NCBI GenBank assembly: GCA_964496595.1
Contig: CAZCAI010000058.1
Coordinates: 1-26,944 of the forward strand
Direction: 5' to 3'
DNA length: 26,944 nucleotides
DNA from: JAAAOZ01 sp964496595
GTDB taxonomy: Bacteria; Chloroflexota; Anaerolineae; B4-G1; SLSP01
A model generated the notes under the pieces. It saw only the letters and a program-made list of their open reading frames with translations. It made no database searches and had not been told where the DNA came from. A program made the translations under genes and the position numbers. Positions 8,077 to 15,389 of this stretch are shown one piece after another; position 1 is the stretch's first letter, and every line of letters begins with the position of its first letter.

Positions 8077-8174
8077 ACCCTTGCGAAGGTTCGCGATGGC
8101 ATTTCTCGCCACAAGCCACGTGGCCTGGCCAAGGCCGCGTTGTGATGAGGATTATTCACAAGGTTTCGCTACGA
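8077..8174. repeat. Probable degenerate copy of the 99-bp ACCCTTGCGAAGGT element
   Basis: The left end ACCCTTGCGAAGGT (8077-8090) matches the other copies exactly over 14 bp. At the expected distance (98 bp) GGTTTCGCTACGAG matches the other end at about 8 of 14 positions. The interior is not alignable by eye. If real, the element reaches into the last codons of the phosphatase gene on the opposite strand. Confidence 0.4.
8118..8140. terminator. Hairpin between convergent comEC and phosphatase genes
   Basis: ACGTGGCCT (8118-8126) pairs with AGGCCGCGT (8132-8140) over 9 bp with one G-U pair and a 5-nt loop; flanking CACA/TGTG could extend it. It lies between two converging stop codons and could serve both, but has no clear U-tract. 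Confidence 0.45.
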
Positions 8175-8946
8175 GAGACGCAAGCCACGCCCGCACCGCC
8201 GAGGGCGCGGGCAACCGCCCGTCCGCGAGCGTGGGACGCGGTTGCGCGGAGACCACGACGGCCAGGCCGCCGTGCTTTTGGATGATCTCGAACGCTTCCT
8301 CGTCCTTGTCATCATCCCCCACGTAGAGCAGGAGCGCTTCGGGCCAGGCGTATTTCTCCACGAGATAGTCGATGGTCTGGCCCTTGTCCGCCAAGAGCGG
8401 GCCGACCTCTAAGAATTTGTGCCCGCCTAAGATGCGAAAGAGATCACCGGCGATCTCGTCCTCCGCCTGGCGGCGCGCCTGAGCGAGCACCTGCTCGGCC
8501 ACGGCATCCTCGGCAAAGCGCGCGTGCAGCGCAATCGCCCAGCCCTTGTCCTCTAAGTAGAAGCCCTCGTGCGGCGCGATCAGATTCGCCCATTGGGGCT
8601 TGATCACATTCAAGGTAGGGCGGATGCGCTCGCGCGCCACGCGCTCGACGTGCTCGCCGGAGGGGAGTTTCATCTCGATGCCATAGGCGCCCGCCAGCAA
8701 GATGCCGGAGACGGGCAAGAGTTTCTCAACGTGCCCCAGCCGCCGCCCGCTGACCACCGCGACGCGAATCCACGGCGCGGCGTGAAGATCCTCGATCAGC
8801 GCGATAACCTCCGGATTGGGCAAGATTTCATCTGGCGTGTCGGCGAAATCGGCTAAGGTGCCGTCGTAATCCAAGAAGAGCCAGAGGCGTTCGGCCTGGG
8901 CGATTTGCGCCTCGACGCCGGCGAGGGCTTCTGTGAGGTCAGGCAT
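8152..8946 (-). CDS. otsB: HAD-superfamily sugar phosphatase, trehalose-6-phosphate phosphatase type
   Basis: 264 aa. Predicted to remove phosphate from a disaccharide phosphate made by the GT20 enzyme upstream. HAD motif I is LFLDYDGTL (nucleophile Asp26, general acid Asp28), motif II is VAVVSGRRL, and motif IV is the acidic YVGDDDKDEEAF near residue 220, all as in OtsB. Length is usual for the family. The start is ATG 8946, which overlaps the end of the GT4 gene by 8 bp (ATGCCTGA) and so indicates translational coupling; longer upstream frames overlap the GT4 gene too far. It is last of a four-gene cluster. If the GT20 enzyme makes a product other than trehalose phosphate, this phosphatase would follow that chemistry, so the symbol is provisional. 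Confidence 0.85.
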   Translation of the reverse strand: MPDLTEALAGVEAQIAQAERLWLFLDYDGTLADFADTPDEILPNPEVIALIEDLHAAPWIRVAVVSGRRLGHVEKLLPVSGILLAGAYGIEMKLPSGEHVERVARERIRPTLNVIKPQWANLIAPHEGFYLEDKGWAIALHARFAEDAVAEQVLAQARRQAEDEIAGDLFRILGGHKFLEVGPLLADKGQTIDYLVEKYAWPEALLLYVGDDDKDEEAFEIIQKHGGLAVVVSAQPRPTLADGRLPAPSAVRAWLASLVAKPCE

Positions 8947-10204
8947 CGTCAGCCTCCGAGGCGTGCAACAGCGGCGCGATCTGATCCTGAAAGAGGGCCG
9001 TCCAGGTGTAGGATTGGCGCACGCGCCGCCGCATCCGATGCACGCGGCTTCCCTCGGCCCAGGCCGCGATGCGCTCGGCCACCTCCTCCGGCGGTTCATC
9101 GGCGTCGAAGCCGATCACATCCTCGCCGCCAATCTCCCGCGCGGCCGGCACATCCGTGCTGACGGAGGGCATTCCGACCAGGCCCGCCTCCAGCACCGGC
9201 ATCCCGAAGCCCTCGCGGTGGCTGGGCATGAACATCAGGTCGCTCACGCGGAAGAGATCGCCCACCACGTCCATCCCGACGGTGTAGGGTTCGTCGGGAT
9301 CGGGGCCGGACTCGAAGACGAAGTGCATCTCCTCGCTAAGGCCGAGATCATCGCGCATCACCTGCAACTCGTGGAAGTAGGCCATGCTCGCGGCGGCGTG
9401 CGGATCGGGCGGGCCGGTGAGGATCAGCTTGGGGAGGTCTAGATGCGATTTGAGGGCGGCCAGCACCTGAAGCGCGTACTCGGTGTTTTTGGCCTGGGTC
9501 ACGCGCACGGGCATCAGCAGGATCAGATCGCCGTTCAGCAGATCCAGGCGGCGGATCAGGGCATAACCCTCGTCGGTGAGGCCCAGCAGCGTTTGAGCAT
9601 CGACGCCGTTGTAGACGACGTGAATCTTCTCTGGCGGGCACGCGAAGAGATCGGCCAACGTCTGCCGGCGCTGCTCGGAGACCACGACGTAGGTCACATC
9701 CTCGCGGTAGGTACGCAGCAGATCCCACGGGTAGCTGGGGAAAACCTTGTGACCCGATGAGGGGCTGGTCCACGTGAAGTCGTGGCACCAGGCGATAGCA
9801 TGACGGATCGTCCCGTCATCCAACAGGTGATGCAGCGCCGCCGTCAGAGGCAAGTTGAAGTGCTTGGTGAAGATGTTGTGGATGATGACATTATCGAACG
9901 ATTGGAGCACGGGCGTCAGTTCGTGTTGAATCCGGCGCGTGAGCTTATCGAAGTTAGGGGGGACATCGCCTTCGTCCAGTACTTTGCTCGCCTCAAGAAT
10001 TTCCGGGTGCTGGGAATCGAGGTGCGGGAGCAATTCGAGGTTCGCCGATGCCGGTAGAGACTCAATCTCGCCGCGCCCGGCCACGACGGCGGCGGGATAA
10101 TCCAGGCGCGCCATCACCTCGACGTGCGCCTGGATGACAGCTTCCACGCCGCCGATCACGGGCGGAGCGCTGTAATGGATAATCGCTGTGTTGGGGTGAG
10201 TCAT
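8939..10204 (-). CDS. GT4-family glycosyltransferase of the sugar cluster
   Basis: 421-aa cytoplasmic retaining glycosyltransferase with GT-B fold. The N-terminal domain has the glycine-rich loop PPVIGGVEA; the C-terminal domain has YNGVD, MPVRVTQAKN and the E-x7-E signature EGFGMPVLEAG that contacts the nucleotide-sugar donor. GAGGAGG sits a few bases upstream of ATG 10204. It lies between the GT20 gene (separated by a 99-bp repeat) and the phosphatase (8-bp overlap), so it probably adds a sugar in the same pathway. Candidates within GT4 include trehalose synthase of the TreT kind or a mannosyl/glucosyl-glycerate type enzyme. Sequence inspection does not decide the acceptor. Confidence 0.85.
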   Translation of the reverse strand: MTHPNTAIIHYSAPPVIGGVEAVIQAHVEVMARLDYPAAVVAGRGEIESLPASANLELLPHLDSQHPEILEASKVLDEGDVPPNFDKLTRRIQHELTPVLQSFDNVIIHNIFTKHFNLPLTAALHHLLDDGTIRHAIAWCHDFTWTSPSSGHKVFPSYPWDLLRTYREDVTYVVVSEQRRQTLADLFACPPEKIHVVYNGVDAQTLLGLTDEGYALIRRLDLLNGDLILLMPVRVTQAKNTEYALQVLAALKSHLDLPKLILTGPPDPHAAASMAYFHELQVMRDDLGLSEEMHFVFESGPDPDEPYTVGMDVVGDLFRVSDLMFMPSHREGFGMPVLEAGLVGMPSVSTDVPAAREIGGEDVIGFDADEPPEEVAERIAAWAEGSRVHRMRRRVRQSYTWTALFQDQIAPLLHASEADDA

Positions 10205-10227
10205 TAAATCTGCCTCCTCTCTCAGGA

Positions 10228-10326
10228 ACCCTTGCGAAGGTCACACAAGGATTTTGATTTCCAAAATGCGACAAACAATGCAGGATGACTTGATTTGAAA
10301 GTCTCCAGAGCAACCTTCGCAAGGAT
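10228..10326. repeat. 99-bp element with ACCCTTGCGAAGGT inverted ends, copy 1
   Basis: Ends ACCCTTGCGAAGGT (10228-10241) and ACCTTCGCAAGGAT (10313-10326) are inverted repeats matching 13 of 14. The interior aligns with the copy at 24735-24833, clearest over the last 40 bp. It fills the gap between the GT20 stop (8 bp away) and the GT4 ribosome binding site. No coding potential and no clear target duplication. Confidence 0.8.
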
Positions 10327-10333
10327 CAGGGAT

Positions 10334-11893
10334 TTACAAGTTAAGATCGATGACGGTCTTCAACTGCCGGCAGAGCCACACGCTAATGTCCTCGCGCTCG
10401 ATGAGCCAGCGCAGACGCTCAGTTTTGAGTTTGCGCTCCTCCTCCGGCGTGGTCAGCGCCTGATGGAGCGCCTCTGCCGTGGCATAAATATCGCAGGGCG
10501 AGATGACCAACGCGCCGCTCTCTAACTGCTCGCGGGCGCCCGTCCGCTCCGAAAGGATGAGTACGCCGTTCTTCTCGTTGACCATCGGCCCTTCCTTGGC
10601 GACTAAGTTCATGCCGTCGGCGATGGCGTTGACCAGCAACACATCGTAGAGTTGCATCGCCGCGACGCCGCGCTGGTAATTGTGGCCGATCAGGATGCGG
10701 ATCGGCTCCCAGTCGTGGGCGCCGTACTTAGCATTGATGTGGCCGGCGACCGCCATAATTTCTTCTAAATAACTTTCGTATTCGTCCATCCCCAGTCGCG
10801 AGGGCACGAGCAGCGCCAGAAACTTGACGTTGCCGCGATGCGCCGGGTGCAGTTCCAACAGCTCCTCGAAGGCCTGGAATCCCCGGACGACGTTTTTGCT
10901 CGGCTCGATGCGCTCGATGCGCAGGATAAGTTGGTTATCTCCGACGATGTTCTCCATTCGCCCGCGCACCGTCGCCACCGCCTCGGATTTGGCGGTCTCC
11001 AACAGGGAATCTACATCGATGGAGATGGGGAAGTAGCGCACGTGGGTGGTGTGATTGTTGTACCATACTCGCGCGCGCTTAAATCGCGCCTCCGCCTGGG
11101 GCAGCAGCGCGCGGCACGTGCGGAGGAAGTTCATCTTATCCTGTTGGGTCTGAAGGCCGATGATATCGGCGCCGCAGAGGCCCTCCAGGATAGCATTCCG
11201 CATCGTGGGCGGCAGGATGCGCCAATATTCAGGGCCGGGCCACGGGATGTGAATGAAGTGCATGATCGTCGCTTCGCTATCCTCGCCTAACTCTTCCCGC
11301 AGGAATTTAGCGGTGAGGTAGAGGTGATAATCCTGCAACATCACGAGCGGCGGCGTGTCCATCTCGCGCACCACCTCCGCGATGGCCTGCGCAAAGCGAC
11401 GATTGATCTCCACGTAGCCTTGCTCCCAGGCATGCCACGTCGCCTGGTTGATCACGGGCGCGCGCGGGACGTCCCACATCGAATGTTGAAGGAACCATAG
11501 CAGCGGATTGGCGATCACACTGTAATAGCCGTTATAGGCAGAATTTTCCGCTTTCACGAACTTGATGTGGATCTCATCGCCGTGCATCGGGACTGTGCCC
11601 TGCTGCCAGATGGCATCCTCTTCGGTCTGCGCGCAGGCAATCCACGTCACATCCGCGTAGTGACAGAGGCCGGTCAACGCGGTGACCAGGCCGCCCTTGC
11701 CATACTCGTAGGTCAGTTCGTCTCCATGCTCATCCGGATCCTCCTCCGCCTTCTCCGCCGGATGAAAGGTCACCGGGCCACGATTCGAGACGACGATCAA
11801 CGCCCGATCTTTGAAGAACTCCGATTGTACTTTTTCCAGATTGCAAATCGTGTTATCCTCCTCGGCTGGATTTCGCGGCAATGCTTGCGACAT
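10334..11893 (-). CDS. otsA: GT20-family glycosyltransferase, trehalose-6-phosphate synthase type
   Basis: 519 aa. Family reaction: transfer of glucose from a nucleotide sugar to a sugar phosphate, typically giving trehalose-6-phosphate, in the cytoplasm. Visible GT20 features are LIVVSNRGPVTF, GGLVTAL, DYHLYLTAKFLRE, HIPWPGPEYWR, the donor-phosphate motif RIEPSKNVVRGF and the acidic loop ADGMNLVAKEGPMVNEKNG. The SKN and AKEGPxVN forms resemble the actinobacterial-type branch more than E. coli OtsA, and the usual Arg before DGMNL is Ala here. ATG 11893 is chosen: AGGAGGGG lies just upstream and the GH63-like stop is 4 nt away. The frame is open upstream but reads as an arginine/lysine-rich shadow of the previous gene. 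Trehalose specificity is probable, not proven. Confidence 0.85.
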   Translation of the reverse strand: MSQALPRNPAEEDNTICNLEKVQSEFFKDRALIVVSNRGPVTFHPAEKAEEDPDEHGDELTYEYGKGGLVTALTGLCHYADVTWIACAQTEEDAIWQQGTVPMHGDEIHIKFVKAENSAYNGYYSVIANPLLWFLQHSMWDVPRAPVINQATWHAWEQGYVEINRRFAQAIAEVVREMDTPPLVMLQDYHLYLTAKFLREELGEDSEATIMHFIHIPWPGPEYWRILPPTMRNAILEGLCGADIIGLQTQQDKMNFLRTCRALLPQAEARFKRARVWYNNHTTHVRYFPISIDVDSLLETAKSEAVATVRGRMENIVGDNQLILRIERIEPSKNVVRGFQAFEELLELHPAHRGNVKFLALLVPSRLGMDEYESYLEEIMAVAGHINAKYGAHDWEPIRILIGHNYQRGVAAMQLYDVLLVNAIADGMNLVAKEGPMVNEKNGVLILSERTGAREQLESGALVISPCDIYATAEALHQALTTPEEERKLKTERLRWLIEREDISVWLCRQLKTVIDLNL

Positions 11894-11897
11894 CTTC

Positions 11898-13787
11898 TTA
11901 CCCCTCCTTTTCGGTTTCGCTATTTGGGTCCCTTTCCTCTTCCGCTGCCGATTCCGCTTCCGCTGCCTCTCGCGCCGCTTGTTCCGCGTGTTCCTCTTGA
12001 TACGCTTGAATGGCCAAATCGATAAAGACCGCCGCCGTCCACCCAAAGGTATCGGCGGCCGTCTCGGGCGGCTCGCCGGTGTTGGCATTGTAATATTCGT
12101 AGATGCTAGCGTGCGATTGAATCAAGTCCAAGGTCTTGGTGCGCAACTGGGTCGCCAATGCCGTCTCGCCGATCTGCTGAAGGGCCTCGATAAAGAAGTA
12201 GTTGATGTTGACCCACACCGGCCCCCGCCACATCGTGACCGGATCGAAGTGCTCGTCATCGCGCGCGACGGTGGGAATGACGTACTCATTCCAGAACTCG
12301 TCGGGATTGGTCAGGTGACCAATCAGCCGGTTGCGGATGTGCTCAGGCAACTGGCCCGTCCATAGCGGATAGAGGTTGAACGGCGTCTTGACGCGAATCG
12401 GTTCGTGATGATGGGTGGCCCAGAACAGGCCCGCCTCCTCATCCCAAAAATGGTCTATCATACGGCCTACGATAGCCGCGGCGCGTCTGCGCCACATCGC
12501 CCCCTCGGCCTTCAATCCCAGCCGCTCGGCAATCATCGCCAGCGATCCCATCTGGACGCAGAGGTAGGTGTTGAGGTCGGGCGACTCGACGGGCATGCCA
12601 TAATCCCACAAGGGGCTGTCATCCAAACCGGAGGAGTAGGGGTGATTGTACTGGGCGATGCCATCCACATCATCATCGTTCATACTGAACCACCAGGCGT
12701 TCCAACTCACCAAGGGGATGTAGATTTCCCTTAAGAAATCGAAGTCGTGATCGGTCTCGTGGAGCTTGAGGGCGGCCCAGGCTAAGATGGGCGGCTTGGT
12801 GACCTCGGCGCGAATGGGATGCCCGATCTCGGAGATGACGCCCTCATCGTAGACCGCGTCGGGCAACATGCCATCGTCCAGTTGGCACGCCAGCATCGAG
12901 CGCAACTGATTGCGGGCCAGATCAGGATCGACGTGGCGATAGGCCAGCGCGTGCATCGCACTATCCCAGAGCCATAGCCCCACGTAGTTAATCTTGGAGG
13001 GGAGCATGGCCTCGTAGGCGACCCGTCCCTGCGGGCTGATGAGGTTGTTGCCCATGATCCACCAGGCATAGGCGTAGGTATGACGATATTTCTCCGCGAC
13101 GGGCGGGGCTTGTTCGAACCATCGGCGCCAGCGGGCTTCGGCCGCCGCCCGGACATCGGAAAAGTGAGGGGCTTCACTATGGGGCGGATCAGGTTCGCCG
13201 ACGACCAGCGTGATGGAGGAATCCTCTCCTGCCGGCACAATCAGCTCCACGGTGTAGCCACCTTGATCGGGCATAATGCGATTGCGCTCTGGCGGTAAAT
13301 TAGTTATGTAGCTCAGGCTGCGGATCCCTTTGAAGACGCCGCCCTGTTCGGTTTGCTCCCAAAACTGCGGGGAAACATGAAAACGCACGCCGCTCGCTAC
13401 GCCCGGAGGCAGGCCCAAGGTCATAGTAATTTTATCATGGAAGGCCAGGCCAAATTCACCGATCTCCGTTTCAAAGTGCAAGAGATGGGGGTGCGAGGTC
13501 AGATCGAAGGATAATGGCTGCCCCTCCTCATCGATCAGACGCAGGTCGCGGATAAAAGGCCCCCGACTCCGGTAAGCGTCAATACCGGGTTTCAGGTGCG
13601 TGAGCCGCTCGGCTAACCTCACGTAGAGGCAATCCTCATCGGCGCGTTGAAAGACGAGCAGCCGCGACCCCCGATCACTGAAGGGGACACGGGTAATATC
13701 AATGCAATTTTCCAGTATATCAAGATATGAGACGGTAGACGATTCCACCGCTGCGGTGGCGTCAGATGGGGTCTGGGATTGGGTCAT
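11898..13787 (-). CDS. GH63/MGH1-like glycoside hydrolase
   Basis: 629-aa cytoplasmic enzyme with an N-terminal beta-sandwich (about 1-220) and a C-terminal (alpha/alpha)6-barrel (about 230-600). Barrel motifs are typical of the GH63/GH37-like group: GLWLWDSAMHALAYR, QLDDGMLPD, TMWRGPVWVNINYF and ADTFGWTAA. Characterised relatives include alpha-glucosidases, trehalases and mannosylglycerate hydrolases. No signal peptide. The end is a disordered Glu/Ala-rich acidic tail (about 598-629) whose DNA also carries the next gene's ribosome binding site. It is first in the cluster, 4 nt before the GT20 gene, so the locus pairs synthesis with turnover of a glucoside. GGAG lies about 11 nt upstream of ATG 13787. 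Fold confident, substrate not. Confidence 0.82.
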   Translation of the reverse strand: MTQSQTPSDATAAVESSTVSYLDILENCIDITRVPFSDRGSRLLVFQRADEDCLYVRLAERLTHLKPGIDAYRSRGPFIRDLRLIDEEGQPLSFDLTSHPHLLHFETEIGEFGLAFHDKITMTLGLPPGVASGVRFHVSPQFWEQTEQGGVFKGIRSLSYITNLPPERNRIMPDQGGYTVELIVPAGEDSSITLVVGEPDPPHSEAPHFSDVRAAAEARWRRWFEQAPPVAEKYRHTYAYAWWIMGNNLISPQGRVAYEAMLPSKINYVGLWLWDSAMHALAYRHVDPDLARNQLRSMLACQLDDGMLPDAVYDEGVISEIGHPIRAEVTKPPILAWAALKLHETDHDFDFLREIYIPLVSWNAWWFSMNDDDVDGIAQYNHPYSSGLDDSPLWDYGMPVESPDLNTYLCVQMGSLAMIAERLGLKAEGAMWRRRAAAIVGRMIDHFWDEEAGLFWATHHHEPIRVKTPFNLYPLWTGQLPEHIRNRLIGHLTNPDEFWNEYVIPTVARDDEHFDPVTMWRGPVWVNINYFFIEALQQIGETALATQLRTKTLDLIQSHASIYEYYNANTGEPPETAADTFGWTAAVFIDLAIQAYQEEHAEQAAREAAEAESAAEEERDPNSETEKEG

Positions 13788-13960
13788 AGGTCTATATACT
13801 CCGTTGATCTCTCTTCATTTTTTATTTTTTTAGGCTCGAACCAAATTTTCGCGTCACAAATTCAAAGCAAAGCAACATCAAAGCGGATGTGAACGGGGGA
13901 GCGAAATACCCCTCGATGTCACATCCGCTTCTTCAGATCCTCATAGTCATGCCATCCGGG
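13788..13960. other. Intergenic region between the CarD-like gene and the sugar cluster
   Basis: It holds the hairpin listed separately and, nearer the GH63-like start, an AT-rich tract (13815-13832, two T runs on the plus strand). I could not find a convincing -35/-10 pair for the cluster here. Confidence 0.5.
13881..13930 (-). terminator. Long hairpin after the CarD-like gene
   Basis: AAGCGGATGTGA (13881-13892) and TCACATCCGCTT (13919-13930) form a perfect 12-bp stem. The 26-nt loop can itself pair GGGG with CCCC. It lies 31 bp downstream of the regulator operon's last stop. There is no clean U-tract, so termination is likely but an RNA-processing or stability role is possible. Confidence 0.6.
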
Positions 13961-14470
13961 TCAATCATCATTGCCATTGGACATATACTTCCGCAGTTCA
14001 TCACGAATACGGTCTTTGGCTGCGGCCAGTTTCACGCCTTGAGCGACCGCCACCTCACCCGCCAACAACGTCACGCCACGTCGGTAAATTCGACGGGCCT
14101 TTTCTGTCATGCCATCTCTTTCACGTCGCCGCCACGCCATATCCCGAATCGTCTCGACCAACTCTATGATATTGCCGCTGTTAAATTTGTCATTGATCAC
14201 CTTGTAGCGCGTGCGATGTTTGTCGGGAAGAGATTTCGGCTCGCTGCTGAGTATCTCCCAAACTTTTTCCAACTCATCATCTGTGATGGCCGGACGAACG
14301 CCTTGCGCTTCCGCGCTCTTGACGGGGATCATCACGTGGGTGTTGACCTGCTTAACCAATTCGATCTGGTAGTAGCGTTGGATGCCATCGAGTGGCTTGA
14401 GTTCACTGACCCCTTTCACAATCCCCGCGCCATGAGCAGGGCAGACAACCACATCACCTTTTTCGAACAT
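13961..14470 (-). CDS. cdnL: CarD/CdnL-family RNA polymerase-binding transcription factor
   Basis: 169 aa. Family members bind the RNA polymerase beta subunit and stabilise open promoter complexes, often of rRNA genes. The N-terminal Tudor-like interaction domain begins MFEKGDVVVCPAHGAGIV and continues to about residue 65. The helical DNA-binding domain follows (about 75-169), including the family's WRRRERDG and AxDxIRDEL regions. ATG 14470 is chosen because GGAGG lies 8 nt upstream; an in-frame ATG at 14494 would put that site inside the gene. Third gene of a three-regulator operon, 48 nt behind the zinc-finger gene. Confidence 0.9.
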   Translation of the reverse strand: MFEKGDVVVCPAHGAGIVKGVSELKPLDGIQRYYQIELVKQVNTHVMIPVKSAEAQGVRPAITDDELEKVWEILSSEPKSLPDKHRTRYKVINDKFNSGNIIELVETIRDMAWRRRERDGMTEKARRIYRRGVTLLAGEVAVAQGVKLAAAKDRIRDELRKYMSNGNDD

Positions 14471-14518
14471 AGCCTCTTCCTCCCTATTTCTCACTGCACA
14501 GCACCGGCAGGCCTCTTT

Positions 14519-14788
14519 TTAGCAGGCCTCCATCCTTCGGTTCTTCGCACATTGGATACAGAGCGTTGTATCGGGAAGCACCGCCAAGCGATCGGGATGA
14601 ATAGGATTGCCGCAACGCTCGCAGAGGTTCCCATGGCCTGATTCCATCCGCGCGATGGTGGATTGTAATTTCTCCAACATCGCACAATCAAAACCGAAAG
14701 TTTCCAAAAAGTAAGGGGCCAGCGACGATCGCTTGCATCTCCGTGGACGTGGAACTTTGATCCCCGAGACCAGAACATAGCGCTTCAC
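14519..14788 (-). CDS. TraR/DksA-type C4 zinc-finger protein
   Basis: About 89 aa. The C-terminal half holds the zinc finger CERCGNPIHPDRL with a second pair in LCIQCAKNR (C-x2-C, 17 residues, C-x2-C), preceded by a short helix (LEKLQSTIARMESG) as in the DksA/TraR family. These proteins enter the RNA polymerase secondary channel and modulate initiation. This one is short and lacks the full N-terminal coiled coil, so a DksA-like tip function is doubtful. The proposed GTG start overlaps the PadR stop as GTGA, with GGAG upstream; the frame stays open to ATG 14818. Start uncertain, family clear. Confidence 0.72.
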   Translation of the reverse strand: MKRYVLVSGIKVPRPRRCKRSSLAPYFLETFGFDCAMLEKLQSTIARMESGHGNLCERCGNPIHPDRLAVLPDTTLCIQCAKNRRMEAC

Positions 14789-15312
14789 GAGAGCTGCTCC
14801 AGGATACGATCCAACCACTGCAACTCCGCATCGGCCATCGCGAGGCCATAATTGAAGACCAGTTGTTGGCCCAGGGCATCAGCCTTGCCGCCGTCGCGCG
14901 CTCTCTTCTCGAGATCAGCGTGATAGGCGACCACGTGAGATCGGCGCTGATGCAAGTAGCTAACCAACCCCTCGCGCGAGTGATTATCCGCCAACATCAA
15001 GCGCATCAAAAATGGCTTGAGCGGGGTATCACAAGACGCGGGCTGTTGGAGCCATTCGCATAAGACATCCTTCCCCTTTGCGGTCGTGTGATATTCCTTG
15101 CGCGCGGGCTTGTCCTGGTTGGGAATGATCTCCATAGCGACAAGCTCGCTATCGAGTAACTCATGGAGCGCCGGGTAAAGGCTGCCATAACTTGGACTGC
15201 CGATCAGCCAACTAAAGCTCTCGAAGAGTTGTTTGATGTCATATCCCGACATCGGCTGCTGCGTTAGTAATCCTAAGATGACGTGACGAACACTCACAGT
15301 ATCCTTTGCCAT
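14785..15312 (-). CDS. PadR-family transcriptional regulator
   Basis: 175 aa. The N-terminal winged helix (about 5-85) shows the PadR signature: VILGLLTQQPMSGYDIKQ, then SYGSLYPALHELL as recognition region and KEYHTTAKGK as wing. The C-terminal helical domain (about 95-175) is the dimerisation part of the longer PadR/Vir subtype. Such repressors sense small molecules or stress and commonly repress their own operon. Here a perfect AT-rich dyad covers the transcription start. First of three regulator genes, overlapping the zinc-finger gene by 4 bp. No strong Shine-Dalgarno precedes ATG 15312. Confidence 0.9.
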   Translation of the reverse strand: MAKDTVSVRHVILGLLTQQPMSGYDIKQLFESFSWLIGSPSYGSLYPALHELLDSELVAMEIIPNQDKPARKEYHTTAKGKDVLCEWLQQPASCDTPLKPFLMRLMLADNHSREGLVSYLHQRRSHVVAYHADLEKRARDGGKADALGQQLVFNYGLAMADAELQWLDRILEQLS

Positions 15313-15341
15313 AGCATTAATCCGATATGTAACTTTTCAAT

Positions 15342-15360
15342 ATATATCGCTTAGATATAT
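15342..15360 (-). promoter_or_regulatory. Candidate PadR operator
   Basis: Perfect 7-bp dyad ATATATC (15342-15348), 5-bp centre, GATATAT (15354-15360). It overlaps the -10 box and the predicted start of transcription of the padR promoter. A nearby second pair CGATAT/ATATCG (about 15322-15349) partly overlaps. Autorepression by PadR is inferred. Confidence 0.55.
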
Positions 15361-15386
15361 TATAGCACGGGAACAGCGCATGTCAA
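15359..15386 (-). promoter_or_regulatory. Consensus promoter of the PadR-zinc finger-CarD operon
   Basis: On the minus strand TTGACA (15386-15381), a 16-bp spacer and TATAAT (15364-15359), both perfect hexamers. Transcription should start near 15352, about 40 nt before the ATG. The mobile element copy B begins 13 bp upstream of the -35 box. Confidence 0.85.
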
Positions 15387-15389
15387 TCT

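Noticed and set aside
8947..9099. Upstream extension of the phosphatase gene
   Set aside because: It overlaps the GT4 gene by 150 bp; ATG 8946 with an 8-bp overlap starts right before the HAD domain.
11894..12088. 65-codon N-terminal extension of the GT20 enzyme
   Set aside because: It is Arg/Lys-rich, overlaps the GH63-like gene out of frame, and the internal ATG at 11893 has an AGGAGGGG site.
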